From: Listeria monocytogenes
Lineage (GTDB): Bacteria; Bacillota; Bacilli; Lactobacillales; Listeriaceae
Direction: 5' to 3'
Length of the DNA: 64,000 nt
Assembly (NCBI RefSeq): GCF_041765605.1
Contig: NZ_CP168900.1
Coordinates: 1,442,001-1,506,000, forward strand
Shown here: piece by piece, positions 56,596 through 64,000 of the stretch
Layout of the letters: the number at the start of each line of letters is the position of its first letter
How positions within the stretch are numbered: position 1 is the first letter of the stretch
Program-made: the position numbers and the translations under genes
Notes under the pieces: model-generated
Databases searched by the model: none
Told to the model about the DNA's origin: nothing
The model's input: the letters and a program-made list of their open reading frames with translations, nothing else

Positions 56596-57903
56596 TTATC
56601 GTTTTTTCCGTCTTTCACGACGTTTGATTTCGTTCATTTTGTAGTTAATTTTCTTTTTATAGTTTGGTTTACCTTTTTGTTTTGCTTTTTTACGCATACC
56701 AATTTCACGTGGATCGGCTGTTTCGCGTTTCGCTTCACGTTTGGCACGGCGGTTGCGGTCTTCAAGTGTAACAAATTCTTTATTTTTCCAGTCAACGTGC
56801 TTAAATTCGATTCCCATTTTTTCTAATTGGTTTAAGCGGTCTTCATCAGCTGGTTCAAATAATGTAAGTGCAATACCAGAATGTCCGGCACGACCAGTAC
56901 GACCAGTACGGTGAATGTAGAAATCTAAGTCATCGGGCAACTCATAGTTCACGACATGACTAATTCCTTGAATATCAATACCACGAGCAGCTAAATCTGT
57001 CGCAACAACATATTGATAATCTAAGTTTTCGATTTGTTTCATCGTCCGTTTACGTTCACGAGGGTTTACATCACCATGGATTTTCGCTACTTTTAGCCCA
57101 CGTTCGATTAAACCGTTTGCTACTTCATCAGCTGTTGTTTTTGTATTAGTAAAAACAATCGCTAAATAAGGCTGTGAACCAACTAAAACATTTTTAAGTA
57201 AATCGAGTTTATTACGGCTACGAGTGGCCATAATGCGATGTTCCACTGTTTTTGATGCAGCTACTTTTGGTTGAATGTGCTCATAACGTGGATTTTCCAT
57301 ATATTTGCTTAAAAATGGTTTTAATTTTTGCGGAATTGTAGCAGAAAAAACAAGCATTTGTAAATTAGCCGGCATTTTTCCAGCGATATGGTCGACATCG
57401 TTTAAGAAGCCCATATCCAGAGTCATGTCTGCTTCGTCAATAACGAGCGTTTTCGCCGTATGAACAAATAACGCTTGCTCACGGATTAAGTCATTGATAC
57501 GACCAGGCGTTCCGACAATGATTTGTGGTTGCTTTTTCAGTTTATCAATCGCACGTTGTTTGTCTGTGCCACCAATAACAAGTTGTACAGCGATTTCTTT
57601 TTCACTGTATTTGGTTACTTTGCGAATTTCATTATAAATTTGAGTAGCAAGCTCACGACTTGGTGCCGTAATAACCGCTTGTACTGCATCTTTTTCAGGA
57701 TTCACATTGTTAATAATTGGCAAAATAAAAGTATGGGTTTTCCCTGTACCTGTTTGAGATTGGCCAATGATACTTTCACCTTTTAAAATGCCTGGGATTA
57801 GCTTCTGTTGTACTTCTGTTGGCTCATAGAATCCTAATTTATCTATTGCAAGTCCAATAAAAGGTTGAAAGCCAAATTGGTCAAACCTTGATTTCTTCGT
57901 CAT
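56596..57903 (-). CDS. cshB: DEAD-box RNA helicase (CshB-like)
   Basis: ATP-dependent RNA helicase of 435 residues. The motifs in order are the Q motif (GFYEPTEVQ), SQTGTGKTH, PSRELA, TPGRI, DEAD (VIDEADM), SAT, and HRTGRTGR near the end of the second RecA domain. A basic Arg/Lys-rich tail (KRRERRKKR) follows. By its place next to nfo it corresponds to B. subtilis CshB, a cold-shock helicase. The start is ATG 57903 after GGAGTGG. The promoter has an extended -10 (TGCTATAAT). In B. subtilis ispH lies close behind this gene; here it is missing. Confidence 0.93.
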   Translation of the reverse strand: MTKKSRFDQFGFQPFIGLAIDKLGFYEPTEVQQKLIPGILKGESIIGQSQTGTGKTHTFILPIINNVNPEKDAVQAVITAPSRELATQIYNEIRKVTKYSEKEIAVQLVIGGTDKQRAIDKLKKQPQIIVGTPGRINDLIREQALFVHTAKTLVIDEADMTLDMGFLNDVDHIAGKMPANLQMLVFSATIPQKLKPFLSKYMENPRYEHIQPKVAASKTVEHRIMATRSRNKLDLLKNVLVGSQPYLAIVFTNTKTTADEVANGLIERGLKVAKIHGDVNPRERKRTMKQIENLDYQYVVATDLAARGIDIQGISHVVNYELPDDLDFYIHRTGRTGRAGHSGIALTLFEPADEDRLNQLEKMGIEFKHVDWKNKEFVTLEDRNRRAKREAKRETADPREIGMRKKAKQKGKPNYKKKINYKMNEIKRRERRKKR

Positions 57904-58080
57904 AAAATATTTCCACTCCGTTCTATACCTAGTAGCCATTATAGCACATATTAAGTCATTCGTGCGCGCGATAAGACAACTTTGTCAAAACAATCAAATC
58001 GATTATGCTAATTTCCTAATTTTTTAACGAAATAACGAAAAAACGACTAATTCCTTTTTATGGAGATTAGTCGTTTTTAA
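57904..58080. other. Gap where ispH (lytB) is expected
   Basis: About 140-180 bases hold only the helicase promoter (extended -10 TATAAT, near 57938-57943 on the minus strand) and the Nif3-gene terminator at 58044-58078. No fragment of IspH could be recognised in any frame. Synteny with B. subtilis (helicase, ispH, Nif3) and with the order I recall from L. monocytogenes suggests deletion here. Confidence 0.6.
58044..58078 (-). terminator. Terminator of the rpoD-side operon (after the Nif3 gene)
   Basis: AAACGACTAAT pairs with ATTAGTCGTTT, followed on the minus strand by T run. Confidence 0.88.
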
Positions 58081-59202
58081 TTAACAAAATTGGAAGGGAT
58101 CGGTATTGACCTCTGAAACAATAAATTCTGCTTCATAATCCAAAATTTTTGCTTGTTCTTCCATCTTGGTTTTCAGGTAACCCTTCATCACTTTTTCGAT
58201 GTTATGGCCTGCGTCAATAGTTGGAAGGTTAATAGCTAATAGATCATGGCCTGTATGATAATAAACATCGCCAGTAATAAAAACATCTGCACCAGTGGCT
58301 TTTGCTTGGTGAATAAATTTATTTCCATCGCCACCAATGATAGCTACTTTTTGAACAGTGGTTTTCAAATCACCAATAAAACGAACATTATCTATAGCGA
58401 AAGCTGTTTTTAATTTATCAATAAAGGAAACCATGCCGAGTTTTTTAGGAAGCATACCAACACGTCCTAATCCCTCTTTATATGTTTGCATTTCAAGCGT
58501 ATATACATCAATCGCTGGTTCTTCATATGGATGGGCAATTTTAACTGCTTTAGTGATAGTTTCTGTTAAATACTGCGGGAAAATCGCTTCTATTTTAACT
58601 TCAGGAATAGAAGTCAAAGTCTCTTTTTCACCGATAGTTGGGTTGGCATTTGCACCTGGTTTGAAAGAACCAATCCCTGTCGTATGGAACGTGCACTCGG
58701 TATATTCTGTCCCAATTTGTCCGGCACCATTATTTACAAGTGCCAAACGAACGCTTTCTAACTCATTTTCTGGTACATACACAGCGATTTTACAATATGG
58801 TTCGGAGTAGGTCTCCTCAATCATCGTTGTATCTTGCAAATGGAGTAAATCTGCTAAAATATCGTTCACGCCTCCTTGAGCGATATCAAGGTTTGTATGT
58901 GCAGCAAATACAGTAATATCATGTTTAATTAATTTTTTAATCATTTTCCCTTGTTTAGTTGTTGTGTCGATATGTTGCGTTGGTCGATATAAGAACGGAT
59001 GATGCGCGATAATTAGATCCACTTTTTTCTCAATAGCTTCATCCACAACTTCTTCTAATACATCTAGGGTAAACATGATTTTTCTTACTTTTCTTGATAA
59101 ATCTCCTACTTGCAAACCAATAGGATCGCCTTCCATTGCGAGTTTTTTTGGTGCAATTTTTTCCATTATTGCGGTGTACTCATAGCCATTTGCAACTTTC
59201 AT
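58081..59202 (-). CDS. Nif3-like dinuclear metal centre protein (YqfO type)
   Basis: DUF34/Nif3 family protein of 373 residues. The two halves of the metal-binding fold (VDLIIAHHPFLYRP with the HH ligands, and FAAHTNLD; then GDVYYHTGHD and DAGHNIEK) flank a PII-like insertion domain (about 130-230), as in Bacillus YqfO. A GTP cyclohydrolase I type-2 label is often attached but is not established. It overlaps trmK by four bases (ATGA), hence coupled. Confidence 0.92.
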   Translation of the reverse strand: MKVANGYEYTAIMEKIAPKKLAMEGDPIGLQVGDLSRKVRKIMFTLDVLEEVVDEAIEKKVDLIIAHHPFLYRPTQHIDTTTKQGKMIKKLIKHDITVFAAHTNLDIAQGGVNDILADLLHLQDTTMIEETYSEPYCKIAVYVPENELESVRLALVNNGAGQIGTEYTECTFHTTGIGSFKPGANANPTIGEKETLTSIPEVKIEAIFPQYLTETITKAVKIAHPYEEPAIDVYTLEMQTYKEGLGRVGMLPKKLGMVSFIDKLKTAFAIDNVRFIGDLKTTVQKVAIIGGDGNKFIHQAKATGADVFITGDVYYHTGHDLLAINLPTIDAGHNIEKVMKGYLKTKMEEQAKILDYEAEFIVSEVNTDPFQFC

Positions 59203-59903
59203 TTTAGCACATCCTCTACTAATGCGATTTTATGTTCTAATTCACGAATTTTCACCTGATTTTCTACTGAAACAGGTTGATTGTTAGAAATGGTTTGAAT
59301 AATATTTTGCCAAGTATTCGCTTCATGTCGCCATTTGCTTTTAAAAATAGCATTTTGTTCTTGCAATAAACACGGACCAAAAAAGATTTCTTGTTTCGTC
59401 CAAGTAACTGGTTTTTCAGAAGGTTCTAAGACGATAATTTCATAAATCTTATTATCTTCTCGTAAAATTGCTTCCGATGTAATAGACCAGTTGTTTAGCT
59501 CGGACCATTCTCTTAGTTGCCATGCTGCGATATTAGGTTGCAATATTAGTTTGGTTACGCCGTTTAATTTTGCAGCACCTTCTTCTAAAATGGTTCGAAT
59601 TAATGTGCCACCCATTCCGGCGATAACGATTGTATCAATAGCATCTTCTTTTTCTATTACTGCTAGACCATTTCCTTTTCTTACATCAATCTGTTCTGTT
59701 AACCCGGATGAGCGAACTTGTTTTTGTGCAGATTGGAAAGGGCCATCGACTACCTCACCAGCAATCGCGAACGAAGCAGTGCCGTTTTTAATGGCGAAAC
59801 ATGGTAAATAAGCATGATCACTTCCGATGTCTGCAATTCGTTCATTTGTTGTTATGTAAGAAGCCACTTTTTCGAGTCGCTTCGATAGTTGCTCTTCGTT
59901 CAT
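59199..59903 (-). CDS. trmK: tRNA (adenine(22)-N1)-methyltransferase
   Basis: SAM-dependent methyltransferase of tRNA position 22, 234 residues. The SAM motifs are ADIGSDHAYLP (motif I) and VIAGMGGTLI (motif IV region), and a C-terminal helical domain follows. The start is ATG 59903 (MNEEQLSKRLE) after AGGAAAGTAGGG; the frame's further eight codons lack a ribosome site. It lies 67 bases downstream of rpoD, whose terminator comes first. Confidence 0.94.
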   Translation of the reverse strand: MNEEQLSKRLEKVASYITTNERIADIGSDHAYLPCFAIKNGTASFAIAGEVVDGPFQSAQKQVRSSGLTEQIDVRKGNGLAVIEKEDAIDTIVIAGMGGTLIRTILEEGAAKLNGVTKLILQPNIAAWQLREWSELNNWSITSEAILREDNKIYEIIVLEPSEKPVTWTKQEIFFGPCLLQEQNAIFKSKWRHEANTWQNIIQTISNNQPVSVENQVKIRELEHKIALVEDVLK

Positions 59904-59928
59904 TTGGTTCCCTACTTTCCTTATCATT

Positions 59929-59960
59929 AAAAAGACAGGAGAACGATTTGTCCTCCTGCC
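59929..59960 (-). terminator. rpoD terminator
   Basis: On the minus strand, GGCAGGAG and CTCCTGTC pair with one wobble around an 11-nt loop, followed by five T. It sits close to the rpoD stop codon; read-through to trmK is possible. Confidence 0.8.
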
Positions 59961-59970
59961 CGGTTGTGCT

Positions 59971-61095
59971 TTATTCCAGGAAGTCTTTCAATTGTTTGCT
60001 GCGGCTTGGATGACGTAATTTACGTAAAGCTTTGGCTTCAATTTGACGAATACGTTCACGAGTTACCCCGAATACACGACCAACTTCTTCTAAAGTACGC
60101 GTACGACCATCATCTAGACCGAAACGCAAGCGAAGTACGTTTTCTTCTCGGTCTGTTAATGTGTCAAGCACGTCTTCCAGTTGTTCTTTTAATAATTCGT
60201 AAGCTGCGTGATCAGACGGTGAAGTTGCATCTTGGTCTTCAATGAAATCACCTAGATGAGAATCGTCTTCTTCGCCGATTGGTGTTTCAAGAGAAACTGG
60301 CTCTTGCGCGATTTTTAGGATTTCGCGAACTTTTTCTGTTGGTAAATCCATTTCTTCGCCAATTTCTTCTGGTGAAGGATCGCGGCCTAAATCTTGTAAT
60401 AAGGAGCGTTGCACACGGATTAATTTATTAATTGTTTCAACCATATGCACTGGAATACGGATTGTTCTAGCTTGGTCCGCAATCGCACGGGTTATCGCTT
60501 GACGAATCCACCATGTTGCATAGGTACTGAATTTAAATCCTTTGTTAAAATCGAATTTTTCAACGGCTTTCATTAATCCCATGTTACCTTCTTGAATTAA
60601 ATCAAGGAATAACATACCGCGACCAACATAACGTTTGGCAATACTTACTACTAAACGAAGATTGGCTTCTGCAAGACGTCCTTTGGCTTCAATGTCGCCG
60701 GCTTCGATACGTTTTGCTAAGGCGATTTCTTCATCCGCTGTAAGTAAGTCTACTCGACCAATTTCTTTTAGATACATGCGAACAGGGTCATTAATTTTTA
60801 CGCCTGGTGGGACACTCATATCTGTTAAATCAAAGGACTCGGTTTCTTCTTTTACAAGTTCAGTTTCATCTGGATCCTCGTCATCTGCATCATCAGAAAC
60901 TTCAATCCCTGCTTCACCAACATGTTCTAAATACTCATCCATTTGATCGGAATCTAAAGTGAATGGAGCTAATCTGGCAGCGATTTTCGCATAAGTTAAA
61001 ATCCCCTTTTTCTTACCTTCTTCTATCAGGGCTTCTTTTACTTGCTCAACATTAAGTTCAGCAACTGGTTTTGTGTTTTGTGTTTTATCACTCAT
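59971..61095 (-). CDS. rpoD: Primary sigma factor SigA (RpoD)
   Basis: Housekeeping sigma factor, 374 residues. Region 1.1 (about 20-80) is followed by an acidic stretch, region 1.2-2 with [17 protein letters not shown] and [20 protein letters not shown] (-10 recognition, here in part [14 protein letters not shown]), region 3, and region 4 with [18 protein letters not shown] for the -35. The start is ATG 61095 (MSDKTQ) after AAGGAGGAA; an upstream frame is spurious. It follows dnaG by 94 bases, in the classic macromolecular-synthesis order. Confidence 0.98.
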   Translation of the reverse strand: MSDKTQNTKPVAELNVEQVKEALIEEGKKKGILTYAKIAARLAPFTLDSDQMDEYLEHVGEAGIEVSDDADDEDPDETELVKEETESFDLTDMSVPPGVKINDPVRMYLKEIGRVDLLTADEEIALAKRIEAGDIEAKGRLAEANLRLVVSIAKRYVGRGMLFLDLIQEGNMGLMKAVEKFDFNKGFKFSTYATWWIRQAITRAIADQARTIRIPVHMVETINKLIRVQRSLLQDLGRDPSPEEIGEEMDLPTEKVREILKIAQEPVSLETPIGEEDDSHLGDFIEDQDATSPSDHAAYELLKEQLEDVLDTLTDREENVLRLRFGLDDGRTRTLEEVGRVFGVTRERIRQIEAKALRKLRHPSRSKQLKDFLE

Positions 61096-61189
61096 AACTG
61101 CCTGTATTCCTCCTTCCAAAATGCCGCTAACCTTATTAAAAGGCTTCTCTTAGGTAATAATACCATCATTTAGCGGTTTTAAAACGTTA
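61096..61189 (-). other. Structured dnaG-rpoD intercistronic spacer
   Basis: On the minus strand the 94 bases contain an outer stem CCGCTAA / TTAGCGG (61170-61176 with 61124-61130) and an inner CCTT-TTAAT-AAGG hairpin. No T run follows, so it is not an evident terminator. It could adjust rpoD translation or mark RNA cleavage. Confidence 0.4.
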
Positions 61190-63070
61190 TTAATCCAATT
61201 GGCCGCTATTTAGCTGACGGTTGAGTTGGACAATTTCAAGCATGACGCGAATTTCATTTTCTTTGTCGTTTTCACGACTAAAAGCCGCTAATTCCTGCTC
61301 AAGTTCTTTTTTCTTTTGTTCTAATTTAAACCGTTTTAGACTTCTAATGTAGTCTTCAAACTGGGGTTTCCCTTGTTCGTCTGGACTAATAACCATTTCA
61401 AGGCTACTGATAAGTCCTTTCATTGTAGCGTCAGGAACACTATCCATAAATTTCGTTGGGTCCGCATCATTACCTTCTGCAAAGTAGCCAATTAGATAGG
61501 TATAAAGCGCTTTGTAATTATCATGGTAAAACGTAGTGTCGCCAAGAAGTTGCTTAATTAAAAGAAAATTATCTCGGCTCTCCATCATTGCTTTCATGAG
61601 TTGTTGCTCTGAGGTTGTATGGGCAGATAATTTTTGGGTTGGTTGCTCGAAAGAAAATGGCATTTCTGTATCTTCTTGAGGCATCATTCCCATAAAAGAA
61701 TCATCTATTGGTGGTTCATTATAACTAGCCATTTGTCGTGATTTCTGACTGTTTTTTAGTGATTGCTGTAGCTGTTGTTTTAATGTTTCTATCGTTAATT
61801 CAAATTCATCTGCTAGTTGTTTTAAGTATAATTCGCGTTCGACAGCTTGATCTAGTTTCGCAATTTCGCGTAAACAATCATCAATATAACCAATTTGATC
61901 TGTCTCATTCTGCAAATTGCGTTCTTTACGCAAATAATGAATTTTGAAAGCAGTCCAAGTCATTCGTTGCTGTTTATAGATTTCTTTGAATTTTTCTGCA
62001 CCACTTGCTCGAATAAAGTCATCGGGATCTTTTCCTGCTGGAAGTTGCAAAACAAAAACATCTAAACGATTCCGTTCAACTAGAAGTGTGCCAGCTTTAT
62101 AGGCTGCTTCAATTCCAGCACGGTCACCGTCATAGCAGATAATCGCTCGATTAGTAAGCCGTTTGATTAAATCAGCATGTTCTTCCGTTAAGCTTGTCCC
62201 CATCGAAGCCACTGCGTTTTGAACACCAGCTTCTTCTGCAGAAATAACATCCATAAATCCTTCCATGAGCGTAATTTCTTCTTGTTTCCTAATAGCCTGT
62301 CTTGCTTCTGAAAAATGAAATAATGTACGTCTCTTATTAAAAACAGGCGTTTCAGGGCTATTTAAATACTTAGGACCATCATCACGATCAAATAATCGGC
62401 CAGAAAAGGCAATAATTTGTCCACGATCATTCGTAATTGGAAACATAATCCGATTACGAAAACGATCCACCATTTGCCCATCATCTCGTTCGGATAAAAG
62501 TCCAGCCATACCAGCTAATTGTAAATCCATGCCACGTTTTTCTAGAAAAGAAGTAATCGTTGCATGGTGATTAGGGGCAAAACCAATTTGGAAAGTGGTC
62601 ATCATCTGTTCAGACATACCGCGCTCTTTCAAATAAGTTAATGCTGCTGCGCCTTCTTCTGTTTCCATTAAAATATAATGGTAAAGTTTGGCAGTAAGCT
62701 GGTGCATTTCCACCATTTTTGCTGTTTCAGAAGTTTCTTTTGGCAAATTACTTGTATCCCGTTCTTCAGGGAGCTCAATAGCCACATCTAAATGACTCAT
62801 GTCTGCCACTTTTTTTACCGATTCAACAAAAGTGAGTCCGTCATGCTCCATTAGAAAAGAAAAAACATTTCCGCCCTTACCACAACCAAAACAATGAAAA
62901 ATCTGTTTTTCTGGTGATACAGAAAAGGATGGTGTTTTTTCACCGTGGAAAGGACATAAGCCAGAATAATTACGTCCTTGTTTTTTTAACTGAACATAAT
63001 TACCGATAATATCGACTATATCCGCTTGATTCCGGACTTGATCAATTACTTCTTCAGGAATCCGCGCCAT
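61190..63070 (-). CDS. dnaG: DNA primase
   Basis: Makes RNA primers for replication, 626 residues. An N-terminal CHC2-type zinc finger (CPFHGEKTPSF and HCFGCGKGG, about 40-66), a TOPRIM core with EGFMDV and DGDRAG, and a C-terminal helicase-binding domain (about 450-626). The start is ATG 63070 (MARIPEE); the frame opens at a TTG four codons earlier that touches AGGAG and is less likely. It is between the UPF0178 gene and rpoD. Confidence 0.98.
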   Translation of the reverse strand: MARIPEEVIDQVRNQADIVDIIGNYVQLKKQGRNYSGLCPFHGEKTPSFSVSPEKQIFHCFGCGKGGNVFSFLMEHDGLTFVESVKKVADMSHLDVAIELPEERDTSNLPKETSETAKMVEMHQLTAKLYHYILMETEEGAAALTYLKERGMSEQMMTTFQIGFAPNHHATITSFLEKRGMDLQLAGMAGLLSERDDGQMVDRFRNRIMFPITNDRGQIIAFSGRLFDRDDGPKYLNSPETPVFNKRRTLFHFSEARQAIRKQEEITLMEGFMDVISAEEAGVQNAVASMGTSLTEEHADLIKRLTNRAIICYDGDRAGIEAAYKAGTLLVERNRLDVFVLQLPAGKDPDDFIRASGAEKFKEIYKQQRMTWTAFKIHYLRKERNLQNETDQIGYIDDCLREIAKLDQAVERELYLKQLADEFELTIETLKQQLQQSLKNSQKSRQMASYNEPPIDDSFMGMMPQEDTEMPFSFEQPTQKLSAHTTSEQQLMKAMMESRDNFLLIKQLLGDTTFYHDNYKALYTYLIGYFAEGNDADPTKFMDSVPDATMKGLISSLEMVISPDEQGKPQFEDYIRSLKRFKLEQKKKELEQELAAFSRENDKENEIRVMLEIVQLNRQLNSGQLD

Positions 63071-63089
63071 TTTGACAGTCAACTCCTAT

Positions 63090-63539
63090 TTACTTATTTT
63101 GCAAAAATGTCGTCAATCGGTCTTTGAAAAGAGAACGATCTTGATCGCTCATTGCTTTTGGACCTTTGCTATATTTGCCTTGTTGTCTTTCCTTGGCGTG
63201 TCTATAGCGAATATCTAACATTAATGACATTTCTTCTTCTCGGTAAAGTTCGCCGCGATTAGAAAAGACAAATGTGCCCTTTGCAAGTAGAATACTAGCT
63301 AGACCAATATCTTGCGTTACGATAATATCGCCTTTTTTTGCTAAATTCATCATTCGCATGTCCGCTGATTCTTTCCCTGTGTCAACAAAAATCCAATTTT
63401 CTCCGTCCGTATTGACAGAGTAATGGTTAAACGAGGCGACAAAAGTAACTTCTAATTGAAATTCTTCTGCCACTTGTTTTATTTCTGCTTTGACTGGGCA
63501 AGCATCTGCATCTACCAAAATTTGTGGCACACATTCCAT
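63090..63539 (-). CDS. UPF0178 (YaiI/YqxD) family protein
   Basis: A 149-residue PIN-like protein of the UPF0178 family, with VDADACPVK near the N-terminus, NADMRMMNLA-like SADMRMMNLAKKGDIIVTQDIGLA in the middle (core DIIVTQDIGLA) and the RHAKERQQGKYSKGPK tail. The conserved acidic residues fit a metal nuclease fold, but no reaction is established. The ATG follows GAGAGG. First gene of the set that goes on to dnaG and rpoD. Confidence 0.88.
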   Translation of the reverse strand: MECVPQILVDADACPVKAEIKQVAEEFQLEVTFVASFNHYSVNTDGENWIFVDTGKESADMRMMNLAKKGDIIVTQDIGLASILLAKGTFVFSNRGELYREEEMSLMLDIRYRHAKERQQGKYSKGPKAMSDQDRSLFKDRLTTFLQNK

Positions 63540-63639
63540 CCTCTCTTCAAAATCTATGAAGGCATGTTAAAAAACGAGTTTTTCCACCCGTTTTTAAAAT
63601 AATATGCATAGATTTAGCTTTTTTTGTAAGCGAAATTAG
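63540..63639 (-). other. Attenuator-like leader of the UPF0178-dnaG-rpoD cluster
   Basis: On the minus strand, between the promoter (63640-63668) and the start codon, a terminator-like hairpin (63587-63595 with 63570-63578; AAAAACGGG / CTCGTTTTT plus a T tail) is enclosed by an outer 9-bp perfect stem, AAATCTATG / CATAGATTT (63607-63615 with 63550-63558). Confidence 0.55.
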
Positions 63640-63668
63640 ATTATACGGGAAGATACGCACTTTTACAA
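63640..63668 (-). promoter_or_regulatory. Promoter of the UPF0178-dnaG-rpoD cluster
   Basis: On the minus strand, TTGTAA, 17 bp, TATAAT. The -10 lies in one arm of a 12-bp inverted repeat (63640-63651 and 63676-63687). Confidence 0.75.
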
Positions 63669-63687
63669 GCAGATTTTCCCGTATAAT
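63640..63687. repeat. 12-bp perfect inverted repeat framing the promoter
   Basis: ATTATACGGGAA (63640-63651) and TTCCCGTATAAT (63676-63687), 24 bases apart. One arm covers the -10, the other lies upstream of the -35; a dimeric regulator is possible. Confidence 0.7.
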
Positions 63688-63720
63688 ATATATATTCGCC
63701 ACAAAAACTAAAAGTCCTTC

Positions 63721-64000
63721 TTATAATTCTAAATTTTCATCAACAATTTCACCAATATGGATTAAAATCTCATTTGCAGTCTCTTCAATGGCTTTATTTG
63801 TCACATCTAAGACGAAACAATTAAGTTTGCTCGCTAGTTTATTAAAAATCGCTAGTTCCTCATCAATGCGCTGGTTACTAGCATACGTACCGGCACCCGG
63901 AAGACCAATGGAAATTAATCGTTCTTGTCTGATTTTCGTCAATTTTTGTTTGCTGATTTTTAAACCAATAATTTTTTTCGGATCAATTTCAAAAAGTTCA
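63721..64000 (-). CDS. yqfL: Pyruvate, phosphate dikinase regulatory protein (YqfL type, partial)
   Basis: C-terminal 92 or so codons of the bifunctional kinase/phosphorylase that regulates PPDK or PEP synthase (DUF299). The family segments [44 protein letters not shown] and [13 protein letters not shown] are visible. The N-terminal part with the P-loop lies beyond the right edge. The TTG at 63942 is internal, not the start. It ends 181 bases before the UPF0178 gene; its own terminator is not obvious. Confidence 0.9.

Noticed and set aside
58358-58810. 150-codon plus-strand frame opposite the Nif3 gene
   Set aside because: Antisense shadow of a well-conserved gene, without start signals.

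Overview
The window is a low-GC Firmicute chromosome segment of the genus Listeria. Gene order, protein sequences and regulatory sites match the recA-to-dnaG region that I recall from L. monocytogenes (recA-rny-ymdB-ricA-mutSL-glpP, pflBA, ladR/mdrL, bilE, mntH, opuC, zurAMR, rpoD/dnaG). It is probably not L. monocytogenes. ispG (gcpE) survives only as a broken stub of about 40 codons after the DUF1189 gene, and ispH (lytB) is missing from the 140-180 bp gap between the DEAD-box helicase and the Nif3 gene. I recall loss of both genes being reported for L. innocua, so L. innocua or a close relative is the best guess. No rRNA, tRNA, insertion sequence, prophage or CRISPR array was seen.

Layout, left to right. 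1-10.1 kb (+ strand): SOS-regulated recA, RNase Y, an acetyltransferase, ymdB, ricA, mismatch repair mutS-mutL, and the antiterminator gene glpP. 10.1-13.6 kb: anaerobic pyruvate formate-lyase and its activase behind a long structured leader with a Rex-like site. 13.6-19.2 kb: the PadR-type repressor and efflux pump pair (ladR/mdrL), then a small accessory patch: a DUF2975/HTH pair, a P-loop kinase-like gene, an orphan immunity-like ORF, and a sortase-anchored MucBP surface protein. 19.3-21.8 kb: divergent thiolase and HMG-CoA synthase, the entry steps of the mevalonate pathway. 21.8-27.1 kb (- strand): VanZ-like, UMF1-type MFS, phosphodiesterase, AI-2E family permease, murB.

27.2-36.7 kb is rich in stress transport: bilEAB (+), an unknown protein, mntH with a MntR-like operator, opuCABCD with a SigB promoter, and thiT under a TPP riboswitch. 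36.8-48.3 kb: a YjbR-like protein, an ABC-F ATPase, a SigB-driven glutathione reductase-like flavoenzyme that lacks the usual catalytic His, the asd-dapG-dapA-rnjB operon, and a class B PBP. 48.4-57.9 kb: sodA, DUF1189, the ispG remnant, azlCD, prsA, the zinc-uptake operon zurA-zurM-zurR with a Zur box, ppaC, nfo and a DEAD-box helicase. 58.1-64 kb (- strand): Nif3-like, trmK, rpoD, dnaG, a UPF0178 gene, and the C-terminal part of the PPDK-regulatory gene running off the end.

The most interesting point is the linked decay of the two last MEP-pathway enzymes while mevalonate genes stay intact. Others worth a look: a promoter framed by a 12-bp inverted repeat with an attenuator-like leader ahead of the UPF0178-dnaG-rpoD cluster; a nested hairpin plus 16-codon ORF ahead of pflB; and an immunity-like gene without a toxin, next to a 14-bp palindrome that resembles the LadR operator.
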